Positions 1 through 5,889 of a stretch of 6,441 nt of DNA are shown in pieces. The notes beneath the pieces were generated by a model, which was not told the DNA's origin, searched no databases, and saw only the letters and a list, made by a program, of their open reading frames with translations. Each line of letters starts with the position of its first letter. Within the stretch, counting starts at the first letter, position 1. Position numbers and translations under genes: made by a program. The DNA is from JBGTLA01 sp041744375 (GTDB taxonomy: Bacteria > Actinomycetota > Acidimicrobiia > Spongiisociales > ZC4RG35): NCBI GenBank assembly GCA_041744375.1, contig JBGTLA010000008.1, positions 1-6,441 on the forward strand, read 5' to 3'.

Positions 1-231
1 AACAGGTCACCGCCACCGTCGTCGACATAACCCAACGCCCGCACCAAAAACGCCGCCATCTGACCCCGAGTCACGAAATCGTCAGGACAGAACCGGCTGT
101 TGGTGGGCGGGTTACAACCCCGGGTCACCCCCGCCGTTCCCGACCGGTCGATGTCACCTTCGAACACCGACGCGTCGTCGTCGTCGAACAGGTCACCGCC
201 ACCGTCGTCGGCGTAACCCAACGCCCGCACC
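1..231. repeat. Two direct copies of a 45-bp SLH-repeat segment, 186-bp period
   Basis: Bases 1-45 and 187-231 match at 43 of 45 positions; only positions 25 and 27 of the unit differ (gacata against ggcgta). The period of 186 bp equals 62 codons, the length of one SLH-like repeat, so this is the nucleotide trace of tandem protein repeats. The first copy may extend further left outside the window. Homology between the copies ends abruptly after gcccgcacc in the right-hand copy, which marks the junction with the regulator remnant. Confidence 0.8.
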
Positions 232-245
232 TCCAGGGGTACTCG
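1..245 (-). pseudogene. SLH-like repeat protein, 5'-truncated C-terminal fragment
   Basis: Read on the minus strand, one frame is open from 245 down to the left edge (81 codons). It contains VRALGYADDGGGDLF, then DDDDASVFEGDIDRSGTAGV, TRGCNPPTNSRFCPDDFVTR, GQMAAFLVRALGYVDDGGGD. This is the S-layer-homology-like repeat found in tandem at the C-termini of secreted actinobacterial proteins, with its typical cysteine pair (RGC...FCPDD) and the GQMAAFLVRAL helix. One complete unit and parts of two neighbours are visible, 62 residues apart. Upstream the repeat homology stops at about 231, and a TGA at 246-248 closes the frame; the only start codon in reach is a GTG at 230 inside the repeat. The N-terminal part, including any signal peptide, is therefore absent. 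The 3' end lies beyond the window. Such repeats usually anchor or pack proteins at the cell envelope; the function of this protein is unknown. Confidence 0.75.
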
Positions 246-410
246 TCAGCTTCGACGGCGGATACCGCCTGGACGTCTCCCAGGGGGCCATCGACGTACA
301 CCGGTTCCAGGCCAACGTCCGCGACGGCCTGGGATTCCTGGCAGCAGGCAGATACAAGTCGGCTCTGACCGCGCTCACCGAAGCGTCGGCGGAGTGGGAC
401 GAGCCTGCGT

Positions 411-1922
411 TTGCCCGATCTGGCGCACCTCGACTCACTCCGTGGTGAGATCATCGAACTCGACAGGCTCCACCATGAAGCGCTGATCGGGCTCGGTGTC
501 GCCCGCCTGGAGATGTCGGGGTGGTCCCCGGACGTGTCGGAGATCGAACGCCTCGTGGACAGATACCCGCTGGACGAGAGGTCGTGGCGACTTCTGATCC
601 CCGGCCACTACCGCTCCGGCCGTCAGGCCGAGAGCCTGGTCGCCTTCCAGCGAGCCTCAGAGATCCTCTCCACGGAACTCGGCCTGGAACCCGGGCCGGA
701 ACTGAGGAGGATCGAGGAACACGTTCTGACCCACGACTCTGCCCTGGAGCCTCCACTGCTCTCCGTGGTCGACCTTCCCTCATTCACCACTCCCTTCCGC
801 GGACGCACCGAGACCGTTCGTCAGTTGGAGGAGGCGGTCCCGGGGCAGCGACTGATCACGCTGGTGGGCATGGGTGGGGTCGGTAAGACGCGGTTGGCGG
901 TAGAAGCTGGGAACCTGGCCGCCGACAGGTTCGTCGACGGCGTCTGCTTCGTCAGCCTGGAGTCGCTGGAGGACCCCAGCCTGGTGCCCCTGGCCGTCCG
1001 AGACGCCGTCTCCAACGGACCCCGTCCTTCCACCCGTTCCCCTGCCGAGGTCATCGGGAATCGCAACATGCTCTTGGTGATCGACAACTGTGAGCACCTG
1101 ATCGATGCGGTGGGCGACACGGTGGTGGACCTGCTGCGATCGTGCTCCGCGCTCTCCATTCTCGCCACCAGTCGCACTCCTCTGGGCGTGAACGGCGAGA
1201 TGACCTGGACCGTGCCTCCCCTCGAGCTCCCCGACAGGCGATCACCTCCCCCGGACATTGCGCAGACGGAGTCGGTGGCGTTCTTCGTCGAGGCCGCACA
1301 GCGAGTCCGCCGGGACTTCGCCCTCGACTCCGGCAACGCGGCCGTCATCGCAGACATCTGTCGGCACCTGGCCGGTCTCCCCCTCGCCATTGAGTTGACA
1401 GCGGCCCTGAGCGACGTGCTCACCCCCCACGACATCCACGAGCTGACTACAGACTCCGAGCACACGCCGACCCGCGACGAGCGCGGTCGCCCCAGCCGAC
1501 ATCGCAGCCTCGACGACACGGTGGAATGGAGCCTGAGGTTGCTGCACGCGTCCGACCGTCACGTTTTCGAGCGTATGGCCGTGTTCGCCGGCTCCGTCGA
1601 CCAGGAGGCCATCGCAGCCGTGTGCCACGACAAGGATCGAGGCTGCCTTGTCGACTCTCTCCAGAGGCTCTCCAACAGCTCGCTGATCACAGTCGACGTT
1701 TCGGGCAAGCGCGCCGCCTACGGCCAGTTGCCGCCGATCAGGCAGGTGGCCGGTCAAAGGGTCCCCGTCTCCGAACGGGCTGAGCTCCAGTCGACCCACA
1801 CTGGGTACTTCATCGACCTGGCGACCTCCGGGCTCGGACGGGGCGGTGCCGGCCAGCTGGCCTGGTTCGAGCGGATCGACGCCGTCATCGACGAGGTGCG
1901 GATCGCCCTCGATCGGGTCTAA
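411..1922 (+). CDS. Open fragment of the broken regulator: BTAD C-terminus plus NB-ARC
   Basis: This is the longest open piece of the pseudogene (503 codons from a TTG at 411, though that start is only a frameshift product). Residues 1 to about 115 are the helical BTAD region. Residues about 127-300 are the NB-ARC/STAND ATPase: Walker A G153-T160 (GMGGVGKT), Walker B around 220-226 with D225, and the ATSRTPLGV segment. GLPL lies at 322-325, and a winged-helix part follows (RHRSLDDTVEWSLRLL, FERMAVFAGSVDQEA). The piece ends at the premature TAA just after IDEVRIALDRV, where family members continue into their TPR domain. No ribosome-binding site fits the 411 start. If expressed it would be an ATPase without DNA-binding or TPR sensor domains; I infer it is non-functional. 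Confidence 0.6.
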   Translation: MPDLAHLDSLRGEIIELDRLHHEALIGLGVARLEMSGWSPDVSEIERLVDRYPLDERSWRLLIPGHYRSGRQAESLVAFQRASEILSTELGLEPGPELRRIEEHVLTHDSALEPPLLSVVDLPSFTTPFRGRTETVRQLEEAVPGQRLITLVGMGGVGKTRLAVEAGNLAADRFVDGVCFVSLESLEDPSLVPLAVRDAVSNGPRPSTRSPAEVIGNRNMLLVIDNCEHLIDAVGDTVVDLLRSCSALSILATSRTPLGVNGEMTWTVPPLELPDRRSPPPDIAQTESVAFFVEAAQRVRRDFALDSGNAAVIADICRHLAGLPLAIELTAALSDVLTPHDIHELTTDSEHTPTRDERGRPSRHRSLDDTVEWSLRLLHASDRHVFERMAVFAGSVDQEAIAAVCHDKDRGCLVDSLQRLSNSSLITVDVSGKRAAYGQLPPIRQVAGQRVPVSERAELQSTHTGYFIDLATSGLGRGGAGQLAWFERIDAVIDEVRIALDRV

Positions 1923-2017
1923 GAGGCCGACCCTCCCGCTGGGCTGAGGACGGCGGTGGCTCTCTTCCCGTACATGGCCGCCGACGGCTTAAGGAAGGTC
2001 GGCTCCGTATCCATGCC

Positions 2018-3013
2018 ATGCGCAACGCGGCCAGCGGCGCCGCCGAGACCCACATCGCCGACGCCTACAAAGCAGAGGGCGTGCTGGCTCACGCCATGGC
2101 TGACCAGATGGCCGCAGAACACCTGCTCGCAGAGGCCGTCTACAGGTACACCCGCCTGGGCAACCGCCTCCAGATGGCCAGGGCACTCAACAATCTCGGA
2201 GTGGTAGCGCTCGATTCAGGAGACCTGGCGGCGGCGTGGGACAGCTACTCCCGGGCGCGGGCGGTATTCGAGGAGGAGGCTCATGCGCCGGGGATGGCGG
2301 CAACGGCCCTCAACCTCGGTGTGGCCGAGTTCCAGCGGGAACGAGCCGAACCAGCTCGCATATGGTTCGAACGTGCCCTCGGCGAGTTCCGTGTGCTCGG
2401 CGACCAGAGCGAGGAGGCCCACGCCATGATGCGCCTCGCCAATGTGCTCCTGTACGAAGGGGACGTCGACGGAAGCGCCACCTGGTTGGGAGCCGCCCGT
2501 CAGCTCAACTCCGAGCTGGGCGACACGGAGGCGGTCGCCAGAGCGGACTGGCAAGCGGCTCACATCGCACTGGAAAGGGGAGACGTCGAGGCAGCCGCTT
2601 CTTTCGTCGCTAGAACGGCTCAGGCCGCCCGGTCCCTCCAGCATCAGACGGAGTGGATGGCAGGACTCCTGGAGTCCGCAGCCCAGATCGCCCAAGACGT
2701 CAGCCGCCGGGATGTGGCGGTGGCGCTCCTCGCCGCGGCCGCCCGTTTCCGGCGCATCACCGGCACAGCCCGTCCTGCCCAGTGGAAGGCCTTCTACGAC
2801 GATCTCGAGCAATCCCTTCGCCAGCAGGCCGGCATCTCCTACGCCGCGGCATTGGCGAGGGGGAAGGCGATGTCGATGCAGGAGGCACTGACTCTCGTCA
2901 TCCAGAGCCTCGGGAGGGGCGAATCAGGGCTGGACCCGACCACTCAGGCACCGAATCGGGAGACAGTGTCGAACGTCACTGAAGGCGAGCGCCCTCGGGA
3001 CCGGGCGAGCTAG
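2018..3013 (+). CDS. Open fragment of the broken regulator: C-terminal TPR domain
   Basis: This is a 331-codon open piece from an ATG that lies inside the ancestral gene. Helical repeats of TPR type are visible: ALNNLGVVALDSGDLAAAWD (about 57-76), ATALNLGVAEFQRERAEPAR (about 95-114), AMMRLANVLLYEGDVDGSAT (about 136-155), and further repeats near 172-207 and 217-248. The end, AALARGKAMSMQEALTLVIQ, is the usual terminal motif of AfsR/LuxR-type TPR regulators. The frame is open upstream of the ATG, and that stretch (LKEGRLRIHA) fits the family, so 2018 is not a true start. The nearest purine-rich stretch (aaggaagg, 1991-1998) lies about 20 nt upstream, too far to serve it. The TAG stop overlaps the stop of the convergent reductase gene. 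It would be a stand-alone TPR protein only by accident. Confidence 0.55.
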   Translation: MRNAASGAAETHIADAYKAEGVLAHAMADQMAAEHLLAEAVYRYTRLGNRLQMARALNNLGVVALDSGDLAAAWDSYSRARAVFEEEAHAPGMAATALNLGVAEFQRERAEPARIWFERALGEFRVLGDQSEEAHAMMRLANVLLYEGDVDGSATWLGAARQLNSELGDTEAVARADWQAAHIALERGDVEAAASFVARTAQAARSLQHQTEWMAGLLESAAQIAQDVSRRDVAVALLAAAARFRRITGTARPAQWKAFYDDLEQSLRQQAGISYAAALARGKAMSMQEALTLVIQSLGRGESGLDPTTQAPNRETVSNVTEGERPRDRAS

Positions 3014-4251
3014 CGAACCGGCAGGGGTCGCACGGCGGCGGCGAGGGCGGCGTAGGTGATTTCGCCCATGTGTTTGTCGTCTTCGTCCAGAAGGTTGGCC
3101 ATCACCTTGAGGGTCCATTCCATCAACGGTCGATTGCGCAGGCCGACGTGCGCGAGGGTCCGCATGAGGGGAGGGTTGCCAATCAGCTTCACGAAGATGC
3201 GGGCCATCTTGTAGTAGAGCCCGTACTCGTCGTCTAGACGCTGCGTGTAGCGGTGCAGGAGCGAGGGGTCGCCGGCCCCGAGCGCCTGCGTCACGTACTC
3301 CGCCGCGAGACGGCCCGTTTCGTAGCCGTAGGAGATACCCTCGCCATTCCAGGGGTTGATCGCCCCGGCGGCGTCGCCCACGACCACCCAGTTGGCGCCC
3401 ACCAGTGGCCCTTTCGAGAACGACATGGTCAACTTGCCCCCCTCGGGATTGCTGAGCTTGGAGTGATCCCCCAAATCCCAGTAATCGGGTGCGCTGTGGT
3501 CGACGTAGTCGTTCATCATCCGGGTGGTGTTGACGTGCTTCCACCGCTTGAACGTGGAGAGCAGGCCCACCCCCACGTTGACAGTGCCGTCTCCGAGCGG
3601 GAAAACCCAGCCGTATCCGGGCATGGAGGCGCCCGAGTCGTCGCGGATGTCGAGCTGGCTCTCGAGAAACGTGTCCCCCGACCGCGGGCTCGAGTAATAC
3701 CCTCTAGCGGCCAGGCCCATCGGATAGTCCTTGCGACGGCTCGTCCCGAGCACCCGTCCGAATCGGTCGAGCGAACCGTCGGCAATCACCACCATATCGG
3801 GCTCGACCCGTTCGGTCTCGCCGCCGTGGACGAGGTCGACGGCAACCAAGCGGCCTTCATCGACCACCGGCTTGGCTTCGGTCTTCTGCCGGACCGCAAC
3901 CCCCTGTTTCTCGGTGAGTCGAGCAACCTGCTCGTCGAGGTCTCGGCGCCTGATCACGCCCCCCCAGTTGGGGAACCGACTGTGATCGGGCCAGGCCATC
4001 TCCAACATCAGATCGTCACCGGCATACGAGCGCAATCCGGTGATGGTGTGGAACTCGGCAACGGCGAAATCGAAACCCATGTCCTGAAGCTGGAGAATCG
4101 CCCGGGGTGTGAGCCCGTCGCCGCAGGTCTTGTCGCGGGGAAATTCCTTCTTCTCTACGAGGGTGACGTCGTGCCCGTCGCGGGCCAGCCAGTAGGAGGC
4201 TGAGGCTCCTGCCGGTCCGCCGCCTACGACCAACACGTTGGGCGATGCCAT
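3010..4251 (-). CDS. Geranylgeranyl reductase family FAD oxidoreductase (MenJ-like)
   Basis: This is a complete 413-residue flavoprotein that reduces double bonds in isoprenoid chains. The N-terminal Rossmann motif GGGPAG (10-15) with E33 closing the second strand binds FAD. FPRDKTCGDGLTPRA (37-51) is the signature of this reductase family. PGYGWVFPLGDGTVNVGVG and VVVGDAAGAINPWNGEGISY (D293 of the GD motif contacts FAD) follow, and the C-terminus has MANLLDEDD. The layout, length and these motifs closely resemble mycobacterial MenJ, which saturates one isoprene unit of menaquinone; archaeal-type lipid reductases share the fold, so the substrate is inferred. The ATG at 4251 is chosen because the Rossmann strand begins five residues later; the open frame extends far upstream only as the antisense of the nucleotidyltransferase. 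No Shine-Dalgarno is visible, but a promoter lies 8 nt before the start. It probably acts at the inner face of the membrane. Confidence 0.92.
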   Translation of the reverse strand: MASPNVLVVGGGPAGASASYWLARDGHDVTLVEKKEFPRDKTCGDGLTPRAILQLQDMGFDFAVAEFHTITGLRSYAGDDLMLEMAWPDHSRFPNWGGVIRRRDLDEQVARLTEKQGVAVRQKTEAKPVVDEGRLVAVDLVHGGETERVEPDMVVIADGSLDRFGRVLGTSRRKDYPMGLAARGYYSSPRSGDTFLESQLDIRDDSGASMPGYGWVFPLGDGTVNVGVGLLSTFKRWKHVNTTRMMNDYVDHSAPDYWDLGDHSKLSNPEGGKLTMSFSKGPLVGANWVVVGDAAGAINPWNGEGISYGYETGRLAAEYVTQALGAGDPSLLHRYTQRLDDEYGLYYKMARIFVKLIGNPPLMRTLAHVGLRNRPLMEWTLKVMANLLDEDDKHMGEITYAALAAAVRPLPVR

Positions 4252-4259
4252 TGGGAAAG

Positions 4260-4288
4260 GATATAGGGCGCCGCGCGGCGACCGGCAA
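4260..4288 (-). promoter_or_regulatory. Putative leaderless promoter of the MenJ-like gene
   Basis: On the minus strand TTGCCG (4288-4283) and TATATC (4265-4260) are separated by exactly 17 nt. Each matches the vegetative sigma consensus at 4 of 6 positions. The -10 ends 8 nt before the ATG at 4251, so transcription would begin at or next to the start codon, consistent with the lack of a Shine-Dalgarno sequence. Confidence 0.5.
4269..4280. promoter_or_regulatory. 12-bp perfect palindrome in the promoter spacer
   Basis: cgccgcgcggcg is its own reverse complement and sits between the -35 and -10 elements of the reductase promoter. A dimeric regulator bound here would block RNA polymerase. In GC-rich DNA such a palindrome can arise by chance, so an operator role is only a suggestion. 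Confidence 0.25.
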
Positions 4289-4328
4289 TCGCTCATGGAC
4301 CCAAAAGAGCCACCTCGACGCTCCCAGG

Positions 4329-4340
4329 TAGAATCGACCC
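4329..4340 (+). promoter_or_regulatory. Putative leaderless -10 element of the nucleotidyltransferase unit
   Basis: TAGAAT (4329-4334) matches the TATAAT consensus at 5 of 6 positions and is followed after 6 nt (cgaccc) by the ATG at 4341. This places the expected transcription start at the start codon, the usual leaderless actinobacterial layout. No convincing -35 hexamer stands 16-18 nt upstream. There is no Shine-Dalgarno sequence before the ATG. Confidence 0.55.
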
Positions 4341-4538
4341 ATGGAGACCGGGCTCCGCATCGCATTGGAGTTGACAGAGTTGGGTGCTCGCCTGCGAGCG
4401 CAGCGCTACCGACGCGAAAACCCCGAAGCCTCGGAGGACGAGGTCGGTGCGGTTGTGGCGACCTGGTGGGCAGATCGCTCCATCGCGCCTGATGGCGACG
4501 CGGTGGGAAGAGCATCGACATGGCAGAGCATCCGCTGA
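4341..4538 (+). CDS. Small hypothetical protein upstream of nucleotidyltransferase
   Basis: This is a 65-residue protein with no signal peptide or membrane segment. The first half, LRIALELTELGARLRAQRYR, looks like an amphipathic basic helix. It is followed by ENPEASEDEVGAVVATWWAD, probably a second helix with a Trp pair, and a short tail APDGDAVGR. I know of similar short actinobacterial proteins beginning with a LELTELG...RLRRENP pattern next to nucleotidyltransferase genes, but no characterised function. The ATG is supported by the -10 six bases upstream. Its last 19 bases overlap the nucleotidyltransferase start in another frame, which suggests coupled translation and a fixed stoichiometry. 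By position and size it is a candidate antitoxin or partner of that enzyme; this is inference from context. Confidence 0.75.
   Translation: METGLRIALELTELGARLRAQRYRRENPEASEDEVGAVVATWWADRSIAPDGDAVGRASTWQSIR
4506..4510 (+). promoter_or_regulatory. Ribosome-binding site of the nucleotidyltransferase gene
   Basis: GGAAG, within gggaagag, lies 9 nt before the ATG at 4520, inside the coding sequence of the upstream small gene. It supports the ATG as the start and internal initiation or coupling within a polycistronic message. Confidence 0.5.
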
Positions 4539-5143
4539 GCAACTCGCTCGAAGCGAGCCTGCGTCGGAGAGTGGCAGATGTCGCCTCGCTGGGCGTCGGA
4601 TACGCCCTCGTCGGTGGTCTCGCCGTGTCCGTCCGAGCGGAGCCGCGCCTGACCCGTGACGTCGATTTCGCCATCTCGATCCCCGACGATGCCGCCGCCG
4701 AGGCCTTCGTCCACCGGCTGACTGAGATGGGATACACGCCCGAGAGCGTCGTCGAGAACGAGGCAACCGAGCGCCTTGCCACGGTCAGGCTGTGCAGAGC
4801 CGACGATCCGGGGAGCATCACCGACCTGCTGTTTGCCTCGTGCGGCATCGAGCCTGAGATCGTCAGGTCCGCCGAAGAGTTGGAGATCCTGTCGGGTTTG
4901 GTTCTACCGGTGGCCACCACCGGCCACCTCATCGCCATGAAGCTCCTGGCACGAGACGATCGTCACCGGCCGGCCGACGCCGACGACCTCCGCTCTCTCG
5001 GGGCGGTGGCCGACACGACCGCCTGGGCCGAGGCACTCGAGGCGGTTCGTCTCATCACTGCGCGCGGATACTCCCGAGAGAGAGACCTCGAGGCTGCCCT
5101 CGCCGAGCTGGCCGGGGACATTCGAGACGGGTCACAGAAGTAG
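4520..5143 (+). CDS. AbiEii-like nucleotidyltransferase (toxin-like)
   Basis: This is a 207-residue cytoplasmic protein of the polymerase-beta nucleotidyltransferase superfamily. The core motif YALVGGLAVSVRAEPRLTRD continues into VDFAI: G32-G33, R43, T45 and the catalytic pair D47/D49. A third acidic residue is D102 in SITDLLFASCGIEPEI, and HLIAMKLLARDDRHRPADAD carries K141, conserved in AbiEii/MenT-like enzymes. All catalytic residues look intact. Known relatives transfer nucleotides to tRNA or another target and act as toxins of type IV abortive-infection pairs such as AbiE or MenAT; it is shorter than classical AbiEii (about 300 residues). No AbiEi-type winged-helix antitoxin is adjacent; the overlapping 65-residue protein takes that place. 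It lies between respiratory genes rather than in an obvious mobile element. A housekeeping or regulatory nucleotidyltransferase is the alternative. Confidence 0.82.
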   Translation: MAEHPLSNSLEASLRRRVADVASLGVGYALVGGLAVSVRAEPRLTRDVDFAISIPDDAAAEAFVHRLTEMGYTPESVVENEATERLATVRLCRADDPGSITDLLFASCGIEPEIVRSAEELEILSGLVLPVATTGHLIAMKLLARDDRHRPADADDLRSLGAVADTTAWAEALEAVRLITARGYSRERDLEAALAELAGDIRDGSQK

Positions 5144-5265
5144 AGCCCGTTGCGGGTACCGTTCCAGCATGGAGCACGCGACCCTCGACCGGGCCGACTG
5201 TGGCGTGGCCGTACCTGAACTGGCCGCGCAGGTCCCCGAACCCGGCCTCTCGACAGGTGTCACCG
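5144..5265. other. Spacer between the nucleotidyltransferase gene and rex
   Basis: This is a 122-bp gap holding a possible -10 and a short ORF (listed separately). I see no complete Rex-type operator of the form TTGTGA-N6-TCACAA; only a lone TCACA half at 5132-5136, at the end of the preceding gene. There is no strong terminator: cccg-ttg-cggg (5146-5156) is only a 4-bp stem without a T tract, so read-through into rex is possible. Confidence 0.5.
5157..5162 (+). promoter_or_regulatory. Possible -10 element ahead of rex leader ORF
   Basis: TACCGT fits the TAnnnT pattern and ends 6 nt before an ATG at 5169, the same distance as at the nucleotidyltransferase unit. No good -35 is present. On its own it is a weak match; the repeated spacing is the main support. 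Confidence 0.3.
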
Positions 5266-5273
5266 ATGCCTGA
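5169..5273 (+). CDS. Possible 34-residue leaderless upstream ORF overlapping rex
   Basis: Starting at ATG 5169 a 34-codon frame encodes a small acidic peptide (MEHATLDRADCGVAVPELAA and 14 more residues) and ends with TGA at 5271-5273, overlapping the rex ATG at 5266 by 8 bases. Composition and G/C third positions are compatible with coding, though not decisive. The peptide has one cysteine and no recognised domain. If real, terminating ribosomes would deliver translation to rex. The alternative is that this is untranslated leader; the competing rex-frame extension upward reads as a Trp/Arg/Pro-rich shadow. Confidence 0.3.
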   Translation: MEHATLDRADCGVAVPELAAQVPEPGLSTGVTDA

Positions 5274-5889
5274 AGGTCCACCCCCACCACGCGCCACGGT
5301 GCGCAGGCTCCCACGATACCTGCGAGCACTCGAGGTGGCCCACGGCCGGGCCACTATCGCCTCCGATGATCTGGCCGCAGCCGCGGACACTACCGCCGCC
5401 ATCGTCCGGCGCGACTTGAGCGTCTTGGGTTTCTCGGGCGTGCGCGGGGTCGGATACGACGTCGAACGTCTCCGCACTCTGATCCGACAGGAGCTGGGGC
5501 TGACCGCCGACGTGCGGGTGGCAGTGGTGGGTGCCGGAAACCTGGGAAGGGCCCTCGCCAACTACGCCGGGTTCGAGAGGCGTGGTTTTAGGGTGGTGGC
5601 GCTCTACGACGTCGATCCTGCCAAGGTGGGCGACCAGGTCGCCCAGGTCCCGGTGAGGGGCATCGATCAGTTGGTGCCAGATGGTCACGATGAAGGCATC
5701 GATATCGGGATCGTGGCCACTCCCGGCCACGTCGCCCAGGAGGTCGCCGATCGTCTCTCGGCCGCCGGGGTACGCTCCATCCTCAACTTCGCCCCCACCC
5801 GGATCAGGGTGGGTGAGGGAGTAGAAATCCGCCAGGTCGACCTTTCGACCGAGTTGCAGATCCTCAGCTATTACCGCGCCCACGCCTGA
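5266..5889 (+). CDS. rex: Redox-sensing transcriptional repressor Rex
   Basis: This is a 207-residue repressor that senses the NADH/NAD+ ratio; NADH releases it from operators of respiratory and fermentative genes. Residues 1-75 are the winged-helix DNA-binding domain (RATVRRLPRYLRAL, TAAIVRRDLSVLGFSGVRGV with GVGYDV at 61-66). The Rossmann NAD(H) domain follows, with VAVVGAGNLGRALANY (GAGNLG at 89-94), VALYDVDPAKVG and ILNFAP (172-177). VDLSTELQILSYY at the end is the domain-swapped helix of the dimer. Length matches the family (about 205-215). The ATG at 5266 places the conserved RLPRY at the usual distance; upstream in-frame GTGs at 5257 and 5200 would only add residues unlike the family. 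A weak acagg lies 8 nt before the ATG. In many actinobacteria rex leads the heme operon; here it faces a hemY-like gene. Confidence 0.94.
   Translation: MPEGPPPPRATVRRLPRYLRALEVAHGRATIASDDLAAAADTTAAIVRRDLSVLGFSGVRGVGYDVERLRTLIRQELGLTADVRVAVVGAGNLGRALANYAGFERRGFRVVALYDVDPAKVGDQVAQVPVRGIDQLVPDGHDEGIDIGIVATPGHVAQEVADRLSAAGVRSILNFAPTRIRVGEGVEIRQVDLSTELQILSYYRAHA

Larger units (their letters stand above)
232..3013 (+). pseudogene. AfsR/SARP-type BTAD-NB-ARC-TPR regulator, decayed
   Basis: Joining three frame segments rebuilds one regulator of about 925 residues. Segment 1 (from about 239) reads VLVSFDGGYRLDV and continues to WDEPAFA, the start of a BTAD domain. Segment 2 (417-1987) holds the rest of BTAD (YRSGRQAESLVAFQRA, LGLEPGPELRRIEE), the NB-ARC ATPase with Walker A GMGGVGKT, Walker B MLLVIDN and a GLPL motif, and a winged helix. 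Segment 3 (1988-3013) holds TPR repeats. Lesions: one extra C in the run at 414-416 (deleting it gives AFADLAHLDSL), a TAA at 1920-1922 followed in the same frame by EADPPAGLRTAVALFPYMAADG, and a -1 shift near 1983-1990 into LKEGRLRIHAMRNA. The N-terminal winged-helix DNA-binding domain (about 70-80 residues in this family) and the start codon are missing. Without that domain it cannot act as a SARP activator. Sequencing error could explain an indel but not the truncation as well. Confidence 0.82.

Noticed and set aside
171..186. gtcgtcgtcgtcg run as a microsatellite
   Set aside because: It encodes the DDDD of the SLH-like repeat on the minus strand and is too short to call a separate repeat.
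410..420. Programmed +1 ribosomal frameshift in the regulator
   Set aside because: No known slippery motif or rare-codon stall is present, and the gene has two further lesions plus a truncation, so mutation is simpler.
821..1519. A 232-codon minus-strand open frame
   Set aside because: It lies opposite the NB-ARC region with clear Walker motifs; low-complexity Arg/Ser/Pro composition and no domain.
3253..4203. A 316-codon plus-strand open frame opposite the reductase gene
   Set aside because: It is the antisense shadow of a well-supported flavoprotein; its composition has no recognisable domain and the G/C third-position bias belongs to the minus strand.
4370..4375. Perfect TTGACA inside the small gene; the same ggagttgaca/tgagttgaca context also occurs at about 1390-1400
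   Set aside because: No -10-like hexamer follows at 16-18 nt in the small gene, and both copies simply encode LELT/IELT in helices; the similarity is a coding coincidence.
4252..4938. N-terminal extension of the reductase frame by about 229 codons
   Set aside because: The extra part is Arg/Ser-rich antisense of the nucleotidyltransferase and small gene; the Rossmann motif expected at the N-terminus begins right after the ATG at 4251.
5131..5162. Rex operator for autoregulation upstream of rex
   Set aside because: Only a TCACA half-site is visible; no inverted TGTGA partner at the proper spacing.
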